A stretch of DNA of 64,000 bases from Teichococcus aerophilus (GTDB taxonomy: Bacteria; Pseudomonadota; Alphaproteobacteria; Acetobacterales; Acetobacteraceae): assembly GCF_014490485.1 (NCBI RefSeq), contig NZ_JACTVA010000009.1:62001-126000 (forward strand), written 5' to 3'. A program made the translations under genes and the position numbers. The notes below the pieces were generated by a model that was given only the letters and a program-made list of their open reading frames with translations, ran no database searches and was not told the origin of the DNA. Below, one piece after another: positions 42,362 through 50,147 of this stretch (position 1 is its first letter; the number at the start of each line of letters is the position of its first letter).

Positions 42362-42377
42362 TTCAGTAATTACTGAA
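42362..42377. promoter_or_regulatory. Perfect 16 bp palindrome before the GbsR-type gene (candidate operator)
   Basis: TTCAGTAATTACTGAA is fully symmetric and lies in the 190-base divergent region between the regulator and the molybdenum hydroxylase gene. On the minus strand it directly follows TTGCGG, 18 bases, TACTGT, so a bound protein would cover the transcription start. Autoregulation is inferred. Confidence 0.65.
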
Positions 42378-42538
42378 AACACAGTACGCCCTGATGCTGC
42401 CTGCCCGCAAGGGTCATACTTGGCCTTCGCAGTGCGAAAAGGCCGCATCGCAAAGCCGGGAGGGGGGTCGCCTCCGGCGCCATATGCTTCTACGCTTTGC
42501 CCAACCCCCTGTTCTCCCCCTGCCACGGAGAGGTCCCC

Positions 42539-44884
42539 ATGCCGGATTCCCTGCCCCCCGACGCCAGCCGCCTGAAATTCGGCATTGGCCAGCCGGTGCC
42601 GCGCAACGAGGACCCGATCCTTCTGCAAGGCCGCGGCCGCTATACCGATGACCTGCAACTGCCCGGTCAGCTCTGGTGCGTCATGGTCCGCAGCCCCTAC
42701 GGCCACGGCACGCTGAACGGCATCGACACCTCGGCGGCGCTGGAGGTGCCGGGCGTCGTCGGCGTCTATACCGGCGCGGACCTGGCCGAATACGGCACCC
42801 TGCATTGCATGATGCCGGCACCGGGCCTGACCGACATCCAGCGCCCCGTGCTGGCCATGGACAAGGTCCGCTTCGTCGGTGACCCGATCGCCTTCGTGGT
42901 GGCCGAGACGAAGGAAGCGGCCAAGGACGGCGCCGAGGCGGTGTACGCCGATATCGACACGCTGAATGCCGTGACCGAGGCCTCTGCCGCCGCCGCGCCC
43001 GGCGCGCCGCTGCTGTACGACCACATCCCCGGCAACCAGGTGCAGGATTTCCACTTCGGCGACGCCGCCAAGGTGGCCGAGGCCTTCGCTGGCGCCGCGC
43101 ATGTCACGAAGCTGGACATCCGCAACAACCGCATCGTGGTCTGCGCGATGGAGCCGCGCAGCGCCATCGGCGAGTACGATGCGGCCAGCGAGCGGTACAC
43201 GCTGCACGTCGGCAGCCAGGGCGTGTTCGGCATGCGGGCCGGCATCGCCAATGAGTTGCTGAAAGTGCCGGTGGAAAAGCTGCGCATCCTGACCGGCCAT
43301 GTCGGTGGCAGCTTCGGCATGAAGGCCGGCGCCTACCCCGAGTATCTCTGCCTGCTGCACGCCGCCAAGGTGCTGGGCCGCCCGGTGAAATGGACGGATG
43401 AGCGCACGGGGAGCTTCCTCTCCGACTATCATGGCCGCGACCATGAGGTGACGGCGGAGCTGGCGCTGGACGCCGAAGGCAAGTTCCTGGCGGTGCGGCT
43501 GACCGCCATGGCCAATATGGGCGCCTATATCAGCAGCGTCGGGCCGCTGATGGGCACGTCCGGTTTCATGCGGAACGTGCAAAGCAATTACACGACGCCG
43601 CTGATCGAGATTGCCACGCGCAGCTTCGTCACCAACACGCCGCCGGTCACGGCCTATCGCGGCGCCGGTCGGCCGGAAGGCAACTACTTCATGGAGCGGC
43701 TGATCGAGGCCGCCGCGGTGGAGATGGGGGTGGACGCGGTGGAACTGCGCCGCCGCAACCACATCCGGCCCGAGCAATTCCCCTACGCCGCCGCTTCCGG
43801 CAACAAGTATGACGGCGGCGACTTCACCGCGCTGATGGAACAGGCGCTGGAAGCCGCCGACTGGAAGGGCTTCGCGGCCCGTAAGGCGGAGAGCAAGGCG
43901 CGCGGCAAGCTGCGCGGCCACGGCATCGGCAACTTCCTGGAATGCACCGCGCCGCCTTCCAAGGAGATGGGCGGGCTGCGGTTCAACGAGGATGGCAGCG
44001 TCACCATCGTCACCGGCACGCTGGATTACGGGCAGGGGCACTGGACGCCCTTCGCCCAGGTGCTGCACCAGACGCTGGGCGTGCCGTTCGAGAAGATCAA
44101 GCTGCTGCAAGGGGACTCGGACAAGCTGATCGCCGGTGGCGGCACCGGCGGCTCTAAGTCCCTGATGGCTTCGGGCAGTGCGATCATCGAGGCCTCGGCC
44201 AAGGTGGTGGACAAGGCGCGCATCGCCGCCGCCCACATGCTGGAAGCCGCCGAGGCCGATATCGAGTTCGAGCCGCATGCGGAGGGCGGTGCCCGCTTCA
44301 GCATCGCCGGCACCGACCGTGGCATCGGCTTGCTGCAACTGGCCGCCCAGCTGCGCCAGGCCAAGGACCTGCCGCCGGAAGTGCCCGACACGCTGGATGT
44401 GGACCACATCTTCGACCAAGCGCCGATGGCCTACCCGAATGGCTGCCACGTCGTGGAGCTGGAGGTGGACCCGGAGACGGGCGTCGTCCACATCGACCGC
44501 TACGTCACCGTCAACGACTTCGGCACCATCGTGAACCCGCTGATGGTGCAGGGCCAGGCGCATGGCGGCATCGCCCAGGGCATCGGCCAGGCGCTGATGG
44601 AGCGGACCAACTACAGCGAGGACGGCCAGTTCCTCTCCGGCTCCTATTCCGACTACGCCGTGCCGCGCGCCGTGGACGTGCCGAGCTTCGAGTTCATCAG
44701 CCACAGCGTGCCCGCCAAGACCAACGCGCTGGGCGTGAAGGGCTGCGGGGAGGCCGGTTGCGCCGGCTCGCTGCCCGCCGTGATGAACGCGCTGGTCGAT
44801 GCCCTGAGCGAGTATGGCGTGACGCATATCGACATGCCGGCGACGCCCGAAGTCGTCTGGCGCGCCATCCAGCAGAACCGTTGA
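42539..44884 (+). CDS. Xanthine dehydrogenase/aldehyde oxidase family molybdopterin-binding subunit
   Basis: This is a large subunit of a molybdenum hydroxylase, 781 residues, with the characteristic GRGRYTDDLQLPGQL near the N-terminus. Further motifs are GGSFGMKAGAYPEY, TAYRGAGRPEGNYFMERLIEAAA and, late, GCGEAGCAGSLPAVMNALVDAL with the conserved Glu near the cofactor. AYRGAGR marks a form II or aldehyde-oxidase-like enzyme; true CO dehydrogenase has AYRCSFR. So it should not be called CO dehydrogenase. The medium FAD subunit and small iron-sulfur subunit normally encoded beside it are absent here. The start is supported by GGAGAGG. A GlcG-like gene follows after 13 bases. Confidence 0.9.
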   Translation: MPDSLPPDASRLKFGIGQPVPRNEDPILLQGRGRYTDDLQLPGQLWCVMVRSPYGHGTLNGIDTSAALEVPGVVGVYTGADLAEYGTLHCMMPAPGLTDIQRPVLAMDKVRFVGDPIAFVVAETKEAAKDGAEAVYADIDTLNAVTEASAAAAPGAPLLYDHIPGNQVQDFHFGDAAKVAEAFAGAAHVTKLDIRNNRIVVCAMEPRSAIGEYDAASERYTLHVGSQGVFGMRAGIANELLKVPVEKLRILTGHVGGSFGMKAGAYPEYLCLLHAAKVLGRPVKWTDERTGSFLSDYHGRDHEVTAELALDAEGKFLAVRLTAMANMGAYISSVGPLMGTSGFMRNVQSNYTTPLIEIATRSFVTNTPPVTAYRGAGRPEGNYFMERLIEAAAVEMGVDAVELRRRNHIRPEQFPYAAASGNKYDGGDFTALMEQALEAADWKGFAARKAESKARGKLRGHGIGNFLECTAPPSKEMGGLRFNEDGSVTIVTGTLDYGQGHWTPFAQVLHQTLGVPFEKIKLLQGDSDKLIAGGGTGGSKSLMASGSAIIEASAKVVDKARIAAAHMLEAAEADIEFEPHAEGGARFSIAGTDRGIGLLQLAAQLRQAKDLPPEVPDTLDVDHIFDQAPMAYPNGCHVVELEVDPETGVVHIDRYVTVNDFGTIVNPLMVQGQAHGGIAQGIGQALMERTNYSEDGQFLSGSYSDYAVPRAVDVPSFEFISHSVPAKTNALGVKGCGEAGCAGSLPAVMNALVDALSEYGVTHIDMPATPEVVWRAIQQNR

Positions 44885-44897
44885 GGAACGACACAGC

Positions 44898-45362
44898 ATG
44901 CCCAATCCGCCGATCGGCTTCGCCCCCGGCCTGAACCTTGCCACCGCCCAGCGCATCGTGGAGGTCGCGCTCGCCAAGGGGCGCGAGCTCGGCCTCGCGC
45001 CGCTGACCGTGGTGGTGCTGGACCAGGCGGCGCAGATGAAGGCCGCGGCGCGGGAAGACGGCGCCAGCCTGCTGCGGCCGGATATCGCCCACGGCAAGGC
45101 GTACGGCGCCATGGCCATGGGCTTCGGCGGGGCGGAGCTGGCCCGCCGCGCCGTGAAGATGCCCGCCTTCATGAACGCGTTGTCGGACCTGACGGGCGGC
45201 CGTGCCGTACCGGTGCAGGGTGGCGTGCTGGTGCGCGATGCCGCCGGCACGGTGCTGGGCGCCGTCGGCATCTCCGGCGACATGTCGGACAAGGACGAGA
45301 TCTGCGCGGTGGCGGGCATCGAGGCGACGGGACTCGTGGCAGATACCGGCAATCCCGAGTAA
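44898..45362 (+). CDS. GlcG/HbpS family (DUF336) protein
   Basis: The 154-residue protein has the DUF336 layout: LNLATAQRIVEVALAKGREL at the N-terminus, VVVLDQAAQMKAAAREDGAS, ARRAVKMPAFMNALS, VQGGVLVRDAAGTVLGAVGI and a C-terminal DKDEICAVAGIEAT. Some family members (HbpS) bind haem; GlcG accompanies glycolate oxidase genes, but its exact role is unclear. Lying 13 bases after the molybdenum hydroxylase gene, it is probably co-expressed with it and may assist oxidation of the same substrate; this is inference. Confidence 0.9.
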   Translation: MPNPPIGFAPGLNLATAQRIVEVALAKGRELGLAPLTVVVLDQAAQMKAAAREDGASLLRPDIAHGKAYGAMAMGFGGAELARRAVKMPAFMNALSDLTGGRAVPVQGGVLVRDAAGTVLGAVGISGDMSDKDEICAVAGIEATGLVADTGNPE

Positions 45363-45416
45363 ATTGCGCGCAGTGTAATCCTGCCCTGACGGGGGCGGCC
45401 TGATGGATGCCCTCTG

Positions 45417-45995
45417 ATGCTGTTCGCGCTCTACCAATGGATCCTGCGCCTGGCGGCCCACCGCCTGGCCGGGCTCTGGCTCGCCGTGGTCTCCTTCGCG
45501 GAGAGCAGCTTCTTCCCCATCCCGCCCGATGCCATGCTGGTGCCGATGTGCCTGGCGCGGCCGGAGCGGGCGTGGCGCTACGCCGCCATCTGCACCGCCT
45601 CCTCCGTGCTCGGTGGCATACTGGGCTACGCCATCGGTTACTATCTGTTCGAGGCGGTGGCCCAGCCCATCCTGGCCGCCTATGGCCATGCCGAGGCGCT
45701 GCAGAGCTTCCGTGGCTGGTTCGCCCGCTGGGGCGCGGCGGTCATCCTCATCAAGGGCCTGACGCCGATCCCGTTCAAGATCGTCACCATCGGTGCCGGC
45801 GCGGCTGCGTTCGACCCATGGATGTTCCTGCTGACCGCCGCCATTACCCGCGGCGCCCGCTTCTTCCTGCTGGCCGGGTTGCTGCGCCGCTACGGCGCGC
45901 CGATCCGCGACTTCATCGAGAAGCGGCTGACGCTGATCACCACCGTCGTGGCGGTGGCCATCATCGGTGGCTTCGTGGCGCTGCGCTTCGTGTGA
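45417..45995 (+). CDS. YqaA/DedA-family membrane protein
   Basis: The 192-residue inner-membrane protein of the SNARE-associated/DedA superfamily has the Glu-containing FAESSFFPIPPDAMLVPM near residue 30. The second reentrant loop holds GWFARWGAAVILIKGLTPIPFKIVTIGAGA with Arg, Lys and Pro typical of the group, and a C-terminal helix LITTVVAVAIIGGFVALRF. DedA proteins include undecaprenyl-phosphate and phospholipid flippases; the substrate of the YqaA branch is not settled. No strong ribosome site precedes the start. It converges with the AAA ATPase gene. Confidence 0.88.
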   Translation: MLFALYQWILRLAAHRLAGLWLAVVSFAESSFFPIPPDAMLVPMCLARPERAWRYAAICTASSVLGGILGYAIGYYLFEAVAQPILAAYGHAEALQSFRGWFARWGAAVILIKGLTPIPFKIVTIGAGAAAFDPWMFLLTAAITRGARFFLLAGLLRRYGAPIRDFIEKRLTLITTVVAVAIIGGFVALRFV

Positions 45996-46031
45996 GCGTT
46001 CGCGCTGCAAGATGACGCAGCCTGTCTGCTT

Positions 46032-46613
46032 CTACCGTTCATCAGATGTGGTGGACGGCGGCGCCGCATCGGTCAACGCCGCCAGCAGCCAGTCCGCCCG
46101 CTGCCGTACCGGCAGCTTCGGCAGGGTGCGAAGCCGGTAGCCGTGGCGTGGGAAGAAGGCGTGGAGACGTTCATACTCCGCCACCGCTTCCGCGAACCCG
46201 TGCGGCCGCTGCGGATCGGTCGCGTAGATCTCCGGCCAGGGCGGCGTCATGAACACCATGGGGTGGTAAAGGCCGGGCAGGGTCAGGCCGGGCACGCTGG
46301 GTTCGCCGGCATGGTGGAGCGCGGCGGCGGCATCCAGCACGCCACGGTCGAAGAACACCCAGCCGCGTTGGCTGGCGGCCACCTCGCGGTCCGCCAGCGC
46401 GACCTCGATGGCACGGCGGGCGAAGGCGGCCAGGTCGACCCAGGGCAGGGCGCCACCGCCCATCGCCAGTTCCCGGGCGACGATGCGCCGCCCGGGTTCT
46501 TGCACCACCGCATGGCCGCGTCGGCGCAGTTCTTCCAGCAAGGTCGACTTGCCGCCGCCGGAGCAGCCGGAGAGGACGACGAGCCCTGCTTCCGGCTGCG
46601 CCGCTCCGGTCAC
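46032..46613 (-). CDS. AAA-type ATP-binding protein (predicted kinase-like, AAA_28)
   Basis: The 193-residue protein starts GTG, with its first codon overlapping the peroxiredoxin stop as GTGA. It carries Walker A LSGCSGGGKSTLLEEL (about residue 14), an early Glu-Pro-Gly-Arg motif (VVQEPGRRIVARE) and a Walker B-like FFDRGVLDAAAAL. It ends with a segment LPVRQRADWLLAAL. The pattern resembles small P-loop NTPases of the AAA_28 type with a nucleoside-kinase-like fold. No substrate can be assigned. Translation is coupled to the peroxiredoxin. Confidence 0.85.
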   Translation of the reverse strand: MTGAAQPEAGLVVLSGCSGGGKSTLLEELRRRGHAVVQEPGRRIVARELAMGGGALPWVDLAAFARRAIEVALADREVAASQRGWVFFDRGVLDAAAALHHAGEPSVPGLTLPGLYHPMVFMTPPWPEIYATDPQRPHGFAEAVAEYERLHAFFPRHGYRLRTLPKLPVRQRADWLLAALTDAAPPSTTSDER

Positions 46614-47077
46614 CCCAGCGCCTGCGCCGCCGCCATCACATCCTTCGCATGGCCCGGCACCTTCACCTTGCGCCAGATCTTTGCCACCTTGCCGTCCTTG
46701 TCGAGCAGGAAGGTCGCGCGGTCCATGCCCATGTACTTGCGTCCATACATGGATTTCTCGACCCAGGTGCCATAGGCCTCGGCGACCGTCTTTTCCGCGT
46801 CGGAGGCCAGCGGGAAGGTCAGGTTGTACTTCTCGGCGAACTTCTCGATCGGCTTCATCGGGTCGGGCGAGACGCCGATGACGTCGAGCCCCAGGCCGCC
46901 AAGCGCCGGCAGCGCCTCCTGGAAATCGCAGGCTTCCTTGGTGCAGCCGGAGGTATCGGCCTTCGGGTAGAAGTACAGCACGAAGGGCTTGCCCTTCATC
47001 GCCTCCAGCGAAACGCTGCGCCCGCCGCTGGCCGGCATGTCGAACGCCGGTGCCGGCGCGCCTTCCTCGATGCTCAT
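46610..47077 (-). CDS. bcp: Thioredoxin-dependent peroxiredoxin, BCP/PrxQ type
   Basis: This peroxiredoxin reduces hydroperoxides with electrons from thioredoxin. The 155-residue protein has the peroxidatic Cys in the PxxxTxxC pocket (YFYPKADTSGCTKEAC). A second Cys five residues later can resolve it inside the same helix, typical of the atypical 2-Cys PrxQ/BCP group. ATFLLDKDGKVAKIWRKVKV near the C-terminus also fits. The ATG (MSIEEGAPAPAF) is five codons inside the longest frame. It is followed by the overlapping AAA gene. Confidence 0.95.
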   Translation of the reverse strand: MSIEEGAPAPAFDMPASGGRSVSLEAMKGKPFVLYFYPKADTSGCTKEACDFQEALPALGGLGLDVIGVSPDPMKPIEKFAEKYNLTFPLASDAEKTVAEAYGTWVEKSMYGRKYMGMDRATFLLDKDGKVAKIWRKVKVPGHAKDVMAAAQALG

Positions 47078-47145
47078 CCTGTCGCTCCGCAAGGCGCGGT
47101 CGCTGGCGGTGGAATTACCGTGTGCGATGCCGCGCGGTTCTTCGA

Positions 47146-50130
47146 TCAGCCCGGCGCCTGGGGTGTGCCGCCGCTGTCCGGCCGGCCGAGATGGCGTTCG
47201 AACAACCGGCGTACCAGGGCGGCCTTCTCCTGCATCTGTGCGTGGAAGTCGGGGAGGTCAACCGCCGGGCGGTCCAGCAACGGCCCGGTCACGCGCATCA
47301 GCGCGGCGCCGGTGGCGGCGGGCAGGGTGGCTTCCTTCCAACGGCCCACCGTCAGGCGCAGCAGGCCGATGGTGGTGCGCCACAGCCGGTCGGCGCCGAT
47401 CAGCGCCTCCGCATCCTCCTTCGGCAGGATGCCGGCGCGCGCCAGGTTGGCCAGCGCCACATGGGTCGTCGGTGCCAGGATGGCCGGCTTGCGGCGGCAA
47501 TGCACCAGTTGCAGCGCCTGGGCGATGAACTCCACCTCGATCAACCCGCCCGGCATCGCCTTCACGTCGAACGGCCCTTCCGCCGGCAGCTCCCGCAACA
47601 TCCGCGCGCGCATGGAGAGCGCGTCGGTGACCGCGCCCGGACCCGCGTGCTCGATCAACGCGGTCTTCACCGCCGTGTTGATCCGCTTGCGCAGGCTGGC
47701 GGGGCCGGCGACGCAGCGGGCCCGGGTCAGCGCCATGCGTTCCCACGTCCAGGCATTCTCGGCGTGGTAGCGCTCGAAGGAGGAGAGGGAGGTGGCGACC
47801 GGACCCTTGTTGCCGGTCGGCCGCAGCCGCATGTCCACCTCGTACATCTTGCCCTCCGCGCCTGGGGAGGTGATGGCGCCGACCACCTGCTGCGCCAGCC
47901 GGCCGAAATAGGTGCTGACGGGCAGGGCGCGCGGACCACCATGGCTTTCCGCGGTGGCCTCGGGATGGTCATAGATCAGGATCAGGTCGAGGTCGGAACC
48001 GGGCAGCATCTCCCGCCCACCGAGCTTGCCCAGCGCCACCACCGCCAGCGCACCGCCCTTCACCTTGCCGAAGCGGGTGGCGAACTCGGCCTGCACATGC
48101 GGCAACAGGGCATGGATGGCGCCGTCCGCGAGGTCGGAACGCGCCTGCCCGGCGGTGTCGGCATCGACGATCCCTTCCAGCGCGGCGGCGTCGATCTCGA
48201 ACTTCCCCTCGGTCACCATCCGGCGGGCGCCTTCCAGCGCTTCCTCGAAATGGCGGGATTCCTTGACCAGGGCGGGCAGGCAGGCGCTCGCTCCATCCAA
48301 CGCATCACCAGCCAGCAACCCGTCCAGCGATGCGGGGTTGTGAGCGAGGTGATTCGCCAGGGCAGGAGCCGCACCCAGAATGCCGGCTACGCGTGCCAGC
48401 AGCGCCGGATTGCGTTGGAACAACGACAGTACCTGCACGCCCGCCTGCATGCGGGAGAGCACGACATCGAAGCGTGCGAAGGCGGCATCGGGCTCCCGCT
48501 GCCGGGCAAAGGCGGCCAGCACCAGCGGCATCAGCGCGCGTAGCAGCATCCGCGCGCGTTCGGACCGGGTGGCGCGGGTCTGCCCCTGGTACCAGCCGCG
48601 AATGACGCTGGCGATATGGGCAGGGTTGCCGAAGCCCATGGCGCCCAGCGCCGTCAGCGTCTCCGGATCGTCGCGCGGGCCCTCGAAGTTCAGCCGGCTT
48701 TCCGGTGCGTCTTCGCCACGTTCCTGTTGCGGGGGCATGCCGGCCTCGAAGAGTTGGGTGTAATGGCGCTCCACCCGCAACAGGTGCTGCAGCAGCACGG
48801 CGCTGAAGGCGGCCAGGTCCGGGAAGCCCATGAAGCTGGCGATTCGCGCCAGCCCGGCCTCGTCCTCCGGCAATTGCTGGGTCTGCCGATCGGCCACCAT
48901 CTGCAGCCGGTGCTCGACATCGCGCAGGAACACATAGGCATCGGCCAGGTCGGCCGCCGCCCGCCGCTCGATCCGCCCGGCGGCGGCCAGGGCGGCCAGT
49001 GCGCCCAGCGTGGTCGGGTCCCGCAGGCCGGGGTCGCGCCCGGCCCAGATCAACTGCAGCACCTGCACGGTGAACTCGATCTCGCGGATGCCACCCCGGC
49101 CGAGCTTCACGTTATGGCCGGGCACCTGCACTTCGGCATTGGCGCCACGGGACGCACCGTGCGCGGCGTGGATCTGCCGCTTGATGGCGTGGATGTCCGC
49201 CATCATCGCGAAGTCCAGATGGCGGCGCCAGATGAAGGGGCGGATCTCGGCCAGGAAGGCGTCGCCGGCCGCGTGGTCGCCGCCCACCGGACGGGCCTTG
49301 ATCATCGCCGCGCGTTCCCAGTTCTGCCCGGTCGACTCGTAATAGGTGATGGCGGTGTTGATGCTGACCGCCAGCGGCGTGGCCGCCGGGTCCGGCCGCA
49401 GGCGCAGGTCGGTGCGGAAGACGTAGCCGCCGGCCGTCCGTTCCTCCATCAACCGAACGAGGTCACGCGCGATCCGAACATACAGGGCGCCGGCGCGCTC
49501 GGTGTGGTAGGCTGCCGCCTCAGGGTCGTAGAGGACCATCAGGTCGATGTCGGAGGAGTAGTTGAGTTCGCGTGCCCCCAGCTTGCCCATGCCGAGAATG
49601 ATGAGACCCGACCCCTTGGCGACCTGCCGCGGATCGCGCGCCCCGGCGCGCGGCAGCTTCAATTCACCACGCACGGCGGCTTCCCGCAGCAAGTGCGCGC
49701 AGGCGTAATCGATTGCCGTTTCCGCCAGTTCCGACAACGCACCCGTCACCCGGTCCAGCTTCCATTGCTGGGTGAGGTCCGCCGCGGCGATGATCAGCGC
49801 CGCCTGCCGCTTGGCCTGCCGCAGCAGCGCCGCGACCGCCGGGCGCGCCGCGTCCGGATCAGCGCGGCCCAGCGGGTCCAGCGCCAGGGCCAGCGCCGCA
49901 TCCGCCCCACGTTCGGCGAAGCGCAGCAGGGTCGGGCTCTCCCGCTCCGCCAGGTCGGCCAGGTAGGGGCTGTGGCCGCCCAGCGCGCCGAGCAGCGCGG
50001 CGCCGCCGGCACTCTCCGCGAAGGCGCGTTCCGGCGCCCCCTTGGCGGCGAAGGCGTCCAGCGTTCGCGCGGCGGCCTCCGCATCGTAGGGGCGGGGCAA
50101 CCGGGTCAGGTCGGGCATTGCATCGGGCAT
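47146..50130 (-). CDS. glnE: Bifunctional glutamine synthetase adenylyltransferase/adenylyl-removing enzyme
   Basis: GlnE adds and removes AMP on glutamine synthetase in response to PII and glutamine, linking nitrogen status to assimilation. The 994-residue protein has the two nucleotidyltransferase domains expected. The N-terminal one has NYSSDIDLMVLYDPE (about residue 190) and the C-terminal one has LPGSDLDLILIYDHPEAT (about residue 710). Helical PII-UTase linker regions (GRGGIREIEFTVQVLQL and GGLIEVEFIAQALQLV) follow each. Both catalytic motifs are intact, so both activities are likely. It lies head to head with the YhdP-like gene, starts 17 bases apart. glnA and glnB are not in the window. 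Confidence 0.96.
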   Translation of the reverse strand: MPDAMPDLTRLPRPYDAEAAARTLDAFAAKGAPERAFAESAGGAALLGALGGHSPYLADLAERESPTLLRFAERGADAALALALDPLGRADPDAARPAVAALLRQAKRQAALIIAAADLTQQWKLDRVTGALSELAETAIDYACAHLLREAAVRGELKLPRAGARDPRQVAKGSGLIILGMGKLGARELNYSSDIDLMVLYDPEAAAYHTERAGALYVRIARDLVRLMEERTAGGYVFRTDLRLRPDPAATPLAVSINTAITYYESTGQNWERAAMIKARPVGGDHAAGDAFLAEIRPFIWRRHLDFAMMADIHAIKRQIHAAHGASRGANAEVQVPGHNVKLGRGGIREIEFTVQVLQLIWAGRDPGLRDPTTLGALAALAAAGRIERRAAADLADAYVFLRDVEHRLQMVADRQTQQLPEDEAGLARIASFMGFPDLAAFSAVLLQHLLRVERHYTQLFEAGMPPQQERGEDAPESRLNFEGPRDDPETLTALGAMGFGNPAHIASVIRGWYQGQTRATRSERARMLLRALMPLVLAAFARQREPDAAFARFDVVLSRMQAGVQVLSLFQRNPALLARVAGILGAAPALANHLAHNPASLDGLLAGDALDGASACLPALVKESRHFEEALEGARRMVTEGKFEIDAAALEGIVDADTAGQARSDLADGAIHALLPHVQAEFATRFGKVKGGALAVVALGKLGGREMLPGSDLDLILIYDHPEATAESHGGPRALPVSTYFGRLAQQVVGAITSPGAEGKMYEVDMRLRPTGNKGPVATSLSSFERYHAENAWTWERMALTRARCVAGPASLRKRINTAVKTALIEHAGPGAVTDALSMRARMLRELPAEGPFDVKAMPGGLIEVEFIAQALQLVHCRRKPAILAPTTHVALANLARAGILPKEDAEALIGADRLWRTTIGLLRLTVGRWKEATLPAATGAALMRVTGPLLDRPAVDLPDFHAQMQEKAALVRRLFERHLGRPDSGGTPQAPG

Positions 50131-50147
50131 GGCCAGGGAGCCAATCC

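Noticed and set aside
42539-44884. Carbon monoxide dehydrogenase large subunit
   Set aside because: The active-site motif is AYRGAGR, not the AYRCSFR of true CO dehydrogenase, and partner genes are absent.
42302-45352. A 1016-residue minus-strand frame opposite the molybdenum hydroxylase gene
   Set aside because: Low-complexity shadow without domains; the plus-strand gene is clear.
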